A stretch of DNA of 64,000 nucleotides from Tritrichomonas musculus (Eukaryota > Parabasalia > Tritrichomonadida > Tritrichomonadidae), in assembly GCA_039105265.1 (NCBI GenBank), contig JAPFFF010000068.1:1-64000 (forward strand), given 5' to 3'. Position numbers and translations under genes: made by a program. The notes under the pieces were generated by a model. It had not been told where the DNA came from and made no database searches. It saw nothing but the letters and a program-made list of their open reading frames with translations. The first letter of the stretch is position 1. Each line of letters opens with the position of its first letter. Positions 10,001-20,500 of this stretch are shown in pieces.

Positions 10001-11909
10001 ACGCTCTTGCAATATTGAATAGACAAATAAACTCTTGATTATTAACAGGTTTGGAATTAATTTTTCTGAAAATATCTGTTATTATCCGATCTTCAATTGG
10101 GGGAAATGAAACGTGATGTAGTTTGTAATTTTCTTTTATGTATAAAATGTTGTATTCTTTATGCAAGTAAAATTGCCTTTGAGCAGCATTAACAAAGTCT
10201 TCTTTGTATTTTTCATATTGTTCTGAAAGTTTATGTAATAATGTTGAGCAGTGAATATAATCGCCAGAATTGATGTAAATTAGATATCCCAAATAACCAC
10301 AGCGAATATAAGGATCCTGCATCATTTCTTTAAGAAGCATGTCAATATAGAGGTTAGTTTTTTTAATGCTAGTTTCATATAAAATGCATGATAACAGCTC
10401 GTCTCTGTTCAGATTTTGAATGTCTTTATCAAAAAGAATGTTGAGTACATGATTTGGGTAAGATTGATCGCTGTTTTGTTTTATTCTACAATCATTTTTC
10501 TTTATGAAATTTCCAATTAATATGACGTCATCCCAGCATTTTTGGTTAATTTTCTCATTTAAAAATGGTTCCAAAAAGCTGATTCTCTTTGAGAAATCTG
10601 TGATTGGAGTAAAGTTGCAACAACAGTTTAGGAAATGGAATGATTGCATGATCGTTTTTGATTCATTTAATGAATTTAAATCCATGAGGTATCGGATCAT
10701 TTTCTCTTCTCGAAAAATGCTCATGTTTAACTTTCTTGTCTTCAGATACCCAATGCCTGAGCCATTTTTCACTAAAACATCGATGAGGTCCATGCCATAT
10801 TTATTAAAAATCGAGTAATAATAAAAAGAGTTTTTGAATAAATATGGTAATACTGAGTTTATATCATATGTAAATTGTTTTTTGAAAAATTTTTCTGCCA
10901 AAATCGAAATGATCTTTGTGTATTGATCGTATGAAATGACTTGATTTTGCCAAATAAAATCAAGAAATAAAAGAATGAGATCAATCGATGTTTTGAGAAG
11001 GTCAGGGCTATCGTTTTCTAATAGTTCAATCCCACTAAGAATCATAGCTTGAAATTTCTTATTGGAAAAATTCGAGAATCTCCTGTCGCAGCGAAGATAA
11101 ATCGTCATGATCGCCAAAAATGGCAAAACCGTTTTTGCATCTAGGCCTTTTATGTCTTTCTCCCATCTGTTTTTAGCAAAAAACATAACACAAGATAAAA
11201 AAGATAATGTCTTCTCGTTTAAATCTGAAGTGCAATCGATGTCCTTGCTGGAAATCATTTGGCTAAGTTCGCAAGATACTTGATGGCCGTCAATCGAGAT
11301 ATCTACCAAAGACGAGTCTATCATTTTTTGAAGTAAAAAATGAATTTTTATATCATTTGAAAATAAATAAGCAGGTAAAACATGGCATAAGAAAAATGAA
11401 CACAATTTATTTGTTAACTTCGAAGATATTAAAAGATTGATAATTAAAGTATTTTGATACTGTTGCGAAATTGAATGCCCAAATAAACTTATCTCAATTG
11501 TATTTTTTTGAATTTGAAGCAGAATTGCATTTAGGGATTCATCAACAAAAGAATTAATCATTACATCATTTACATTATGTTTTGCCATAGTTAATTCGGA
11601 AATAATTGATGCTGTAACAATGATAAAGTTAGAACTTGATTTGCATGATTGTAAAAAAACACTGAGATGTGGTAGCGAATATTTTGGATAAATAGAGAAG
11701 ATGGAGGACGTATCATAAACAATTTCGTTTAAAATATCTGCTTGTAGTTTTGCATTAAGTACATCGCAGATTTTTTGTAAAAAATTCTCTACTTTTCCTT
11801 TATAATCGAAAATCAATTTTGAAATGGATTCATTAGGGTGAATTACGTCAAAATATTCTTGCCGTATTGCGTCTACCAAAGAAGGGTTATTAATTTGAAT
11901 TTGATTCAT
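7077..11909 (-). CDS. HECT-type E3 ubiquitin ligase, 1610 aa
   Basis: The C-terminal 350 or so residues form a HECT domain. They contain the N-lobe signature GLDLGGPLRDWFTNI with IFNPNF, the C-lobe stretch VVKLFFDVISKWNNEK, then LLIFITGSSRLPVNGFKGFC, and the LPQAHTCFN motif. Its cysteine (residue 1578, codon 7178-7176) is the residue that accepts ubiquitin from an E2 as a thioester before transfer to substrate. The protein ends 32 residues after it, normal for the family. The first 1250 or so residues are helical and leucine-rich, without a motif I can name; in large HECT ligases such regions are usually armadillo/HEAT-like substrate-binding scaffolds. The ATG at 11909 is the first in frame and the ORF is uninterrupted over 4.8 kb. 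The gene is convergent with the HECT remnant on the left. No intron is needed. Confidence 0.93.
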   Translation of the reverse strand: MNQIQINNPSLVDAIRQEYFDVIHPNESISKLIFDYKGKVENFLQKICDVLNAKLQADILNEIVYDTSSIFSIYPKYSLPHLSVFLQSCKSSSNFIIVTASIISELTMAKHNVNDVMINSFVDESLNAILLQIQKNTIEISLFGHSISQQYQNTLIINLLISSKLTNKLCSFFLCHVLPAYLFSNDIKIHFLLQKMIDSSLVDISIDGHQVSCELSQMISSKDIDCTSDLNEKTLSFLSCVMFFAKNRWEKDIKGLDAKTVLPFLAIMTIYLRCDRRFSNFSNKKFQAMILSGIELLENDSPDLLKTSIDLILLFLDFIWQNQVISYDQYTKIISILAEKFFKKQFTYDINSVLPYLFKNSFYYYSIFNKYGMDLIDVLVKNGSGIGYLKTRKLNMSIFREEKMIRYLMDLNSLNESKTIMQSFHFLNCCCNFTPITDFSKRISFLEPFLNEKINQKCWDDVILIGNFIKKNDCRIKQNSDQSYPNHVLNILFDKDIQNLNRDELLSCILYETSIKKTNLYIDMLLKEMMQDPYIRCGYLGYLIYINSGDYIHCSTLLHKLSEQYEKYKEDFVNAAQRQFYLHKEYNILYIKENYKLHHVSFPPIEDRIITDIFRKINSKPVNNQEFICLFNIARAFPFLFYHNPQQAFKSVLPAFDYISLIYSDLENGNRDTFIKNTISAMSFLFAIMQFPYILDNFLQWFLPNITIFSNSQIFGFILLLSFFTQGNESKIVLGYILKYKFLEKIEIILEKEHQDSEFNRKFMLAINSFITNVFQIMMNTSKYEIIHIEELMKKDYPISYMNAPSLKYNILHFFITIIKKYLTDNDQFLDFLGHRNEFCLSYTCNESINQPSFDRIKYFVEKMNRNSEEFNIVKNAPQFHDFYTIKMIRYLVMEPQFVYNWFLYGQNVPIKKEHARMINDTYNVLKKMHKDAQKDKSNSENADCEQLNMILYFKPQLDTLFKLVIFLSSHQKNDEILEILLHKITENCEFSICFTDYLFKYFAKLSTNNAEINLDSMHELINLFKYLLTMNEYKNEIRDFLKCNLINLALSPKWRNDLNLLQKVLEVLINYNSEFPDRIVILIKLILTENNGKLGSIINIYHKLNQEQKEKLHGTILKIFDKILFKNDVKTVIDYCDKLPMLIEDKLKSFTRFLNKNASYFRNKDNLDKNAIKFLFSSFDLLALHYTTKNNNDETELSNDFFNIYDKYNDLFNKIIKNHPRKMKEYNFLNNNPGLISFNVRFNIFNEMADNLKTDDEIELDIDRNNILESSYLALNGIEPEILTKNIRIQYYNERGLDLGGPLRDWFTNISLEIFNPNFALFSCYGQDKKYQPNKQSFVNEDHLAFFDFAGKIVARALIERVPINVNFTTSFWKQILNYEPNLNDLKEIDLELYNSLQSLINNDVDSLCLSFTSDEDEFGSYLSIPLKENGSKIDVTNENKNEYIRLLSNYVLRDSIRDQVNAFCEGFYSFPLLSEIRIFTPNELNMLIGGTISIDVNDLKNNVEYELPYTADTHVVKLFFDVISKWNNEKLSKLLIFITGSSRLPVNGFKGFCDMNGPIVIAPGGDKKLLPQAHTCFNRIDIPEYETKEELNEKLSIAIENCNSFEII

Positions 11910-12340
11910 TCTTCAAAATAAAATTTTGGAAATTATGAATTTTCATGACATCTCCTAATGTCTCAAATGAATCAGCTTTTTGAGAAGATGGAAATTTTAA
12001 CATTAAAATTTTCCAAATGTAATAAATAAAATTTTGTATTATTATGAAAAATTGTAAAAATAAACAGTTTTTATCATACTTGAAGAAAATTGGGTATTCT
12101 AATGAATCATACAACGATGTTTTGACAAGTAAAATACTGTTTTGCTGAAAAATTAAAAAATGTTGATAGAAAATCCACTTTTTGAATAGCTTTTTTTATC
12201 TATAGATGTTAAATCTCTCCCAAAAAAAAGGTCAGAAAAAGATACCAGAGCCATTTTTGCATAACACACATTAAGAAATTGATTTATTTGCATTGCCAAA
12301 AGATTATAAAGTTTTTTTTTTTTTTTTTTTTTGGAGTGGT
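11910..12340. other. Intergenic, with a T-homopolymer run
   Basis: The upstream region of the HECT gene on the minus strand. It is AT-rich, with a run of about 22 T at 12311-12332 next to the left end of the MITE. No convincing gene is seen; short ORFs here lack any family signal. Confidence 0.5.
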
Positions 12341-12830
12341 TGCAACTAGACTTGTTATTCTCCGATTCTCGAGATCGATAATTGATTGACTTTTTGATAT
12401 CGATACATAAATATGCACAGATTCTCGAGATCGATTTCAGAGATCGAGAATTAATTTTCTCAGCTTTTGATATCAGAATTTTCAATTAAACTTTTTGATA
12501 AATATATGATCGTATTTTAATCTCAAATATTTCATAAAAAAGAATATATTTTTTGATTTTAATCTTAAAATAAACAGCAATACATTATATTATTTATTTT
12601 TAAATATTATGAAATCACAAATACCAATTATAAAAAAAGATAAATCTGTTTGAGATCTCGAGATCTCGGTAATTGACATCAAGTTTACAATTATTTTTAT
12701 ATCACATTTCATATCTGATATCTTGATAATCGATAATCTCGATATCAGATTTTTAAACTGATAATCGAGTATCAGATGCAAAAAAGTGACGTTTTTGATA
12801 TCGATTCTCAAAATAACAAGTCTAGTTGCA
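12341..12830. mobile_element. 490-bp MITE-like palindromic element
   Basis: The ends are 19-bp perfect inverted repeats (TGCAACTAGACTTGTTATT at 12341-12359 and its complement at 12812-12830). The interior is dominated by short self-complementary words (ATCTCGAGATC, GATATCGA, TCGATTATC and relatives) on both halves, so the whole unit can fold on itself. It has no coding capacity. No clear target duplication is seen, so the superfamily is undetermined. The T-run on its left could be the insertion site or later slippage. Confidence 0.7.
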
Positions 12831-13018
12831 GCAATAAAAATAACGTCTCACCACAGTTCTTGATAAAAATTTGCTGAATTAATTATAGTTGCTAGTATTT
12901 TGTGTAGTATTTTACGTTAGTTACAGTTTGTTTTAAACCTGTCATAAGTTGGTTGGCATTTAAAATATCCAAAACTTTAAAAAAAATGAAATGAAAAGAT
13001 ATTTTATTAAATAAGAAA

Positions 13019-15150
13019 TCATTTATTTTTGTTGCGAAGAATCTCGCTTAAATAGCTGACTATTGCTTGATATTTTTCTTTTCTTGCTATGTCAATGGCG
13101 GTTTCATCAAAGAAATTACGATTGAACGTTAAAAGTCGTTTTGATGATAGAACGTCATTAATGAAAGAGAAAAAAAACTGAATCTTTCTCATAAATGTTA
13201 ATTTCCCCGAGGCCGACGAGATATTTTACCAGTTCTAAATTTCCAGAATTGCATGCGTAGTGCAAAAGCGTTTTATAAATCAACTTTTGAAGGAACGTTC
13301 TCAGAAAACTCGCCCGCGGACATCGAAAACGTACGATAGAAAAAAAACGTCATCAAAAAGTCGAATGAAATGTCTTTCGAATTGACCCTAATCTGCTTCA
13401 GACCGATGAGATACTGAACTAACTCGAGGTTTCCTGACTGGCATGCGAAATGGAGGAGCGTCCTGTAAGTCACGCAAGCAGAAACGTTGTGAATGAAGAG
13501 TTTTTCAGAAATGTAATAAAAAAAACTTTTTGTTTAGAACTTTAAAAGCAAAAGAGAGCAAAAATTGCTGGCTTCCTGACATCAAATCCATTGCTTTCAA
13601 TGAGTTCGCGAACAAGTTGAAGATTGCCCAGCTTGCATTCAATGTGCAGGATTGTCTTATAAAGAGCAGAGAGAGTGAATCTTGTGCAAATCAATTGTTG
13701 AACTGAAATAACGTTAGCGACGTAATTTGCAACATCTTCAGCGTTTTTATCAATCGTGTCGAATTGAAGAAGATAACGGACAATATCGCTTGACTTGCTT
13801 GCATAATGCAGTGCCGTTCTATAAACATTTGTAGCGGAATGTTGTAAATAATTTTGCAATCCAAACTCGATGAAAGTGAAGTGATTCAACCGCATTAAAA
13901 AAAAAAAAACGAAATTGTTTTTGCTGCCACATCAGCTCCATGATTGTCGATCAGATCTTTGACAAGTTCGATTTTGCCCAGCTCGCATGCGTAATGCAGA
14001 AACGTCTGAAAAATGACGGTGATTTAAAATGCCATGAGAAATTGTGGCGAAAAAAAAACACAACGAATTCTAACAATTTAAAAACAATGTGAAAAAAAAG
14101 AAGTTTGAAACGTCCGCTGATTTCATATCAATCTTTCCAAGTGAAATTATATATTTGATAAGTTCAATGTTTTTAGATACGAAAGCGTCATGCAAAATGG
14201 TGACTTTATCAACGATTTAAAATTAAGAAATGTTGTAAAAAATATTTTTTTTTGAGAATTTTATGACGAATGCAAATTAAAATGTCTTTGTCAGCAAGGT
14301 CAAATTCTCCTGTGTCAATTAGAAACTCAACAAGCTCTTTGCTCCCAGATAAGCAAGCTTCATGCAAGATCGTTCGATAAATGAGAGAAAAGAAACTCCA
14401 CAAATCAAATTTATGAATTTTATTCAAAAAACAAAAAAAAAAAACTGTGTGAAAAAGAAGAAGAAAGACGTCTTTCTCTGAAAAGTCGAATTCATGCAAA
14501 TCAAAGAGATACCTAACAAGCTTGATGTTGCCATATCTGCATGCTGAAAATAGAATTGTTCGATAAATAATCTTTACTCATGAATGTTTTGAGTTTTGTT
14601 AATTTTAACTTGATGAAAAAAATGAAAAAAAACGGCATTCGAGCGAGCGATGAAATGTCTTTTGCTTTTTTATCAACTTCCGGCAATGAAATCAAATATT
14701 TGACAAGTTCGTCGTTTCTTGAGTCGCAAGCGAAATGCAAGGCTGTCAAATGAAAACTTGGCATTCAAAAAACCTTATAAAAAGCATGCAATGATGAACA
14801 TTACTAACAAAAAAAGCATCGCAAATGTCATTAGACAAACAAGAAAAAAATGTCAGCTGCGGTGATATCGATTTCTGGGAGAGAGATGAGGTAGTCGACA
14901 AGGTGGATGTTCCCCGACGAGCAGGCGCAATGCAAAATCGTTTGATAAAAAAGAATTAAAAGTGAATATTACTCAAAATTTTGATTAAAAAACAGAATAA
15001 AAAAAAAAACAATTTAAATGTCATTAAAAAGTGCCAAAAGTAACTGTTTTTGATTGGATGTCAAAACTTGAAGTTGAGATAAGGAATTTTACGAGGTCGA
15101 AGTTTCCCAGCTTGCAGGCGTAATGCAGGAAGTTGCCACAAAAGCAAGAT
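13019..15150 (-). other. Ankyrin-module tail downstream of the kinase, interrupted by spacers
   Basis: Twelve ankyrin-type modules follow the kinase on the same strand. Eleven are full-length modules, with the pattern YkT.LHyAC.sGn.elVkyLi followed by a KDI-like end; the last has the form ETAIDIARKEKYQAIVSYL and a stop at 13021-13019. The H (or equivalent) codons lie at about 15125, 14932, 14737, 14550, 14364, 14192, 13996, 13808, 13646, 13452, 13262 and 13093. Spacing is 162-196 nt, so each 99-nt module is followed by a T-rich spacer of roughly 60-100 nt. Modules are open and conserved; stops and frame changes fall in spacers. Module starts are preceded by a recurrent TTTAT.RAACG-like string. 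No consistent GT...AG or ACTAAC branch motif is visible, so unusual introns and a decaying tail both remain possible. Confidence 0.7.
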
Positions 15151-16177
15151 AAAAAATGTTTTCTGTTTTCATTTCTGTGAAGTTGTCGATCTTCGAGATG
15201 AGCGAGCCGAGGAACTTCAGGTACGTCTGGTTGTTCTCGCTCGGATACGTCTGGAAAGGCTCCCTCTTCTGCGCCGACTCGAGCCTTGCGACGTAGTCCC
15301 TGACTTCGGCTTCGTTGACTTCGTCGTTGATGTACGAGAAGTCGTTTGACAAGAGGTCGCAGATCTTTTCGAAAGAAAAGCGCTTTTCTGGGTTCCTGTC
15401 CCAGCAGTGCTCGAGCATGTCGCGCGCCTTCGCCGAGATCGAGCCGAGCTCCAGGTTTGGCCGAATTCCGTCCCTGATGCGCTTGCGCAAGTTGCTCGTG
15501 TCCTTGAAGAGGCTCTCCCCTGTGATGACTTCGTACGCGATGAACGAAAACGAGTAGACGTCGACTGCCCCGGTGTAGCGCGTGCCGTCCAGGTCCATCA
15601 GCTCGGGCGCCATGTACAGCGGCGTGCCGACGCGCTTCGTCATTTCGGCTGTTTCCTCGTCCGAGATGTAGCGAGACGTGCCGAAGTCGCAGATGCACGG
15701 CTCGTACGAGGCGTCGAGGAGGATGTTGTCCGGCTTCAGGTCCCTGTGTACGACGTGGTTCCGGTGCAGGTAGCGCATCCCGTACGCAACGCCGAGCAGC
15801 GTTTTGTACCGGCAGGTCGGCGTCCAGTAGGCAGCTGGCTTCGTGCTCTTCCACTTTTTGATCGTGCTCTTCAGCGAGCCGTTCGGCACGTACTCGGTGA
15901 GAATCGATGGCCTGAAAATGTTAGGATCGTCTGAATCTTGAATATTTATTCCATGGAACTTCACAATCGCTGGATAATTTAGCGTGTTCATGATGAGTGA
16001 TTCTCTAAAAAATTGGGTTTGGAAGCTGGCATCAAATACCCGAAGATATTTCAAAGCATATTGATGACCATCAGTTTTGCTCTTAGCCAAATAAACTTCA
16101 CCAAATGTTCCACTGCCAATCGTTTTTTCATTTATCTCCAAATCACTTGGATCATAAGTTATATTATCAACATCCAT
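15089..16177 (-). CDS. TKL-type protein kinase (ankyrin-kinase)
   Basis: A complete protein kinase domain: glycine loop GSGTFGEV (residues 21-28), ATP-anchoring lysine in YALKYL (K43), catalytic loop HRDLKPDN (144-151, base D146), DFG (164-166), GTPLYMAPE (184-192) and a DVYSFSF helix. The pattern is that of the tyrosine-kinase-like serine/threonine kinases that are expanded in trichomonads. The ORF runs about 35 codons past the domain. Near 15150 the reading passes to a different frame that holds the first ankyrin module, so the true end of this exon or gene is uncertain. Codons 1 to about 90 are AT-rich; from about 15910 down to about 15185 the sequence becomes abruptly GC-rich, then AT-rich again. 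ATG 16177 is chosen because it gives a short N-terminus before the glycine loop. Confidence 0.88.
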   Translation of the reverse strand: MDVDNITYDPSDLEINEKTIGSGTFGEVYLAKSKTDGHQYALKYLRVFDASFQTQFFRESLIMNTLNYPAIVKFHGINIQDSDDPNIFRPSILTEYVPNGSLKSTIKKWKSTKPAAYWTPTCRYKTLLGVAYGMRYLHRNHVVHRDLKPDNILLDASYEPCICDFGTSRYISDEETAEMTKRVGTPLYMAPELMDLDGTRYTGAVDVYSFSFIAYEVITGESLFKDTSNLRKRIRDGIRPNLELGSISAKARDMLEHCWDRNPEKRFSFEKICDLLSNDFSYINDEVNEAEVRDYVARLESAQKREPFQTYPSENNQTYLKFLGSLISKIDNFTEMKTENIFYLAFVATSCITPASWETSTS

Positions 16178-16698
16178 TCAGAAAATTTTACAGTAGAAAT
16201 AAATTTTCAATGTGTATTCAAATCCAAGTTCTCAATTTTTGAAATTGCATTGAAAATGGATATTTTTCCACCATAATGGTGCCCTTAACATTAATTAGGT
16301 ATATACTATACGAAATCGCTAAATATCAAAAATAACATCTTTCGGTTGTTATTAATATGATTGCTTTCTTTATATAGCCTGCATAGCATCAATCGAAATC
16401 TTTCTAAATTGCCGTGTTTTTAAATGAATCATCGTTAAATATCAATAATACCCTCTTTTTGTTGTTATTGATGTAATTTCATATATCATGTTGATTGATT
16501 ATCAGCAATCAAAACAATTTGATTTTAAGGAAATTTGAAAGCTATTGAAGAATTTTTCACGGCACAAGTTGGTCACTTTTGAAAGTACTTTTGATTAACA
16601 CAATAATTAGATTTTGGAATCTGGGCGCAATTTGTGTAATGAAAAATTGAATTAAGAATTCATAAAGAACATCATAAAAAAATTTTTTATTCATCAAT
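16178..16698. other. Intergenic, with a duplicated palindromic segment
   Basis: Upstream of the kinase. Two related segments (about 16311-16365 and 16427-16485) share AAATATCAA.AATA...TTGTTATT.AT.. ATT and each can fold (TATCAATAA / TTGTTATTGATA). No gene is seen. Confidence 0.5.
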
Positions 16699-16856
16699 CA
16701 CTCAATCCACTTTTACTACAAAAAAAAAATACAGTATTTTTGTAGCACTACAAAACTATTCAATTTTGTATTTTGCCTTGTATTATTTGTATTTTGCCTT
16801 ATTATTATAGCTTTATTACTCTACAGAGATATTTTTTTGTTTTTTTCCACAATGTT

Positions 16857-17560
16857 AGTAGTGTATATGAGATAAGCAGTGGGGGGTTAATAATTGTTCA
16901 CGTCACATTACACAGTTATTCTATATATAATGATTTCACCAATCCGCAACTCACTGCTTTTTAGAATCTATGATATCATTATTTTAATTCACGCCTTATC
17001 TACATATTAATTTTAAATCAATAAATTTTGTTATATGTGATAATATTATTACAAATTTTTTTAAAATTTAATTTCACCACTGATTCATCACCACTTCATA
17101 AATGATTTTCATAAATTTCATCCTCAAATCTCAAAAGTCAAAAAGGACTTCGTCCACGCCGCAAAGCGGCTTGAAAACATAAATTTTATACGTAAATGAT
17201 TAAATTTACGTTATCTGGAATGTCTGATAATTTGAATACTCACATAAATCGAAAAAATTTTACAAATTCGTTATTTCCGAAATGTCTGATAATTTGAATA
17301 CTCACACAAATTACAAAATTTTATAAAATACGTTATCTGAAATGTCTGATAAATTGAATACTCACACAAATTACAAAATTATTTTTAAAAATACGTTATT
17401 TCCGAAATGTCTGATAATTTGAATACTTCGCCAAGGGCTCAAACTTTTCAAAGTTTCACACAAATCGAAAAAATTTTATTGTATAAACGTTCTCCAAATA
17501 ATTTTTTAAAAATTATTTTATCATTTATTTTTATATCACATGTCTCAAAAATAAATCTAA
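16857..17560. repeat. Maverick left terminal inverted repeat
   Basis: About 0.7 kb matching the right end in inverse. The outer 280 bp are nearly identical. The inner part is a tandem array of a 60-65-bp unit (CGTTATTTCCGAAATGTCTG then ATAATTTGAATACTCACA), with about four copies between 17208 and 17440. A GC hairpin GCCGCAAAGCGGC lies at 17158-17170. Confidence 0.9.
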
Positions 17561-17597
17561 TTAATTTTTTATTTTTTAAATTTTTATTTCCACCTAA

Positions 17598-20500
17598 ATG
17601 TTAGATAACACGCCAATAGAAAAATTAATTGAACTTGATAATTTAGTTCATAATGATAATGCAACCATTGATGAATGGAAAAATGAATTTAATAATGAAA
17701 AAGATTTACGTGAAAATTTGATTGACTCAATAGTACAAGATATTTTAGATAGAGGATATGATGGAGAAAATGATTATAATTCAATGTATTGGTTTGCTAA
17801 AGGATTAAATATTCCATCACCAAAACCTCCACACAAATACATCGATTCAGATGAATATTTCTACAATAATTTGCATAAACTTAAAATTAAAAATTCAATT
17901 GATGAATTACATAAGCAACAAACACAAACCAAATTTAATTCTCAAATTAATAATGAAAAATCTGTCATTCACACCCAAAAAGCAAATTATAAACGTATGC
18001 TTGATGAACTTTTAAAAAATAAACCATTACTTAAACCACTTCCTCCAAAAGAAATGAAACTATTAAAACCATATGCTCAAAAGTTATTTGAAGCCCAGAA
18101 TGAAGAATTAATTAATTTCTTCAAAGACTTTGGTCATGATTTTCAAAGTAAAGATATTGATTACTTAGTTGTCAATGTTCCACATGAATATGAACTTGCA
18201 TTAAATTTACTTGAACAACATAGAAAAGCATTAAAGGATCAAGAAGTTGTTACCAAAAATCAAAATAAAGATCCAATAGTTGTTTATTATCTGAATTCAT
18301 TTTCAACCATTGATGATATATTTAATTACCTTGAAGATGTAGTCTTTAAATCAGAACGTAAACCTTTTAAGTTAACTTTTGAATTATCTGGTATCTTTGA
18401 AATACCCATAAAACAACATGGCGAAATAATCCGTTATGATTACGAAAAACGAGTAATTAATGCAATCAATTATAAATATTCATCAAATATTCCTATAACT
18501 GTTCAAACAAATTCCGACCTTGAAAAAATCAAATTTTATATTGAATCTGTTTTACATAACTATGAAGTTTCTGAGTCATCAGTTAAACTTACTTTTGTTT
18601 CATCAGTTGCATTTACTATTTCGCGATTAGTTAAAATTACTGGTAAATTACAGCTTCCTGAAGAACTTGTCAAATCAAAACTTATCATTACTGATAATGA
18701 AGATGATAAAATGTGTTGGTATCGTTTTTTAGCTGTTTGTGTTAATCCAAAATTATTAAATTATAAAAGTTATAAATTAAATGACCGAACAAATCATGCA
18801 CGGCGTCTTTTATGTGAAGAACATGGATTTCCATATAAAACAAAAATCACAAATGAAGCTCTTAATTTCTTGAATAATTATGATGGTACAACAATGGAAG
18901 AAATGAAACTTTCAGCACAAAAGCATAAAATCAATGTTAATATTTATGAATATTTTGGTACGGGTTTATATGACATATCTGAACAATGGTTTTTTGATAA
19001 ATCATACACAACATTTAATGCCTTACTTTATTCAAAAGGTCAAATACTTCATATTATGTATATCAAAGATGCTGAAAAATTAACTGGTTTGTTAGTTTGT
19101 CCTAAATGTAAATCTTATGTTGTTAGAGGGATTAATAATCATAAACGATTTGAACAACATGTTAATAAATGTGATGGTAAATTTAAGAAAAACTTCATTG
19201 TTGAAAAACAATCTTTACCATATTGTCCTCATATTCTATCCAACTCTGTTTATGAATATTGTCTAGCTCATAACCTTCAATTCAAACCTCAAGAATATTA
19301 TATGACATATGATTTTGAAACAATGGAACATTCAATAAATGAATCATTAACTAAATCAACAACGATTAATTCACGATTAGTTCCTTTATCCGTTAGTTGT
19401 TGCATTAAATTTTCATCAGGAACTTTAACAAAACATTTTGATGCTCGTGATAAAGATTTTATTATTCATTGGATTGAATATATGTTTAATCAAGCACATT
19501 TAATCATTAATGATAAAATTAACTTTTATAAGCAAATGCTCAATATTGAAGATCCAAAAGATATAGTTCATGATCTCGAAACAGTTACCGTATTTGGATT
19601 TAATTCATCACGTTTTGATTCAAATTTATTTAAACAATATTTTAATCATAAAGGCGAAAATTGCTCTTGGTCAGTTGATAATAACTCATTAATTGGTTCA
19701 TCTACTGCTCTTAAACAATTCATTCTTAAATCTGATAAAATTTCTTTACGTTTCATTGATGCCCAAGCATTCATTGCGGGTGGTACATTAAAACAATTTG
19801 GTATTGATTTTGGTGGTGAATCCAATTCATCAAAAGGAGTTTTTCCATATGAAGCTGTCAATACTGAAAACTTTAATGTTGTACTTTCACAATCTCAACC
19901 ATTCGAATATAAAGACTTTTATTCATATCTTGGTCAACGTTTCCTCATTACTGAAGAAGAATATAACCTATATCTTGAAGATTCAAAACGTTTTAATACT
20001 CGATGGGATTACTTACTTTCATATAATGATAATGACGTTGAAATGATGATTAAACCAATTGATAACCTCATTAATTTAAACGCTCAATATAACGTTGATT
20101 TAATCTCAAATCTTTCATTATCTAAAAATTCAGTTTGTATTAAATACGCACTAGCTTATAAAGATTTTGATCCATCAATTGACTATAACATAATTAATAC
20201 ATCAAATACTTTCATTCCTAGTCTAAATTGGTGGAGTTATAAATGTGATTCATATTATTATCAAGATGAACGATTCAATAAATTAAATCCAAACAAACCT
20301 CAACGTAATTTAAATAAAGTAGTTTCAGAAGATGATTTTGATGAATTCATGAAATTATATAATAATCCTTCAACTGGTAAATGTCATCTCTGTGGTGAAC
20401 ATTTCACAAATCATAATAAACCAACACTTGATAGAATCAATAATGATATAGGTCATGAATTAAGTAATTGTTTATTAGCTTGTGCATCATGCAATCAATT

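Noticed and set aside
9039-10818. Plus-strand ORFs of about 90-100 codons within the HECT gene
   Set aside because: Antisense to a long uninterrupted 1610-codon gene; no family signal.
15024-15934. Arginine/alanine-rich ORFs overlapping the kinase gene
   Set aside because: Shadows of the GC-rich kinase coding block; low-complexity composition and no family signal.
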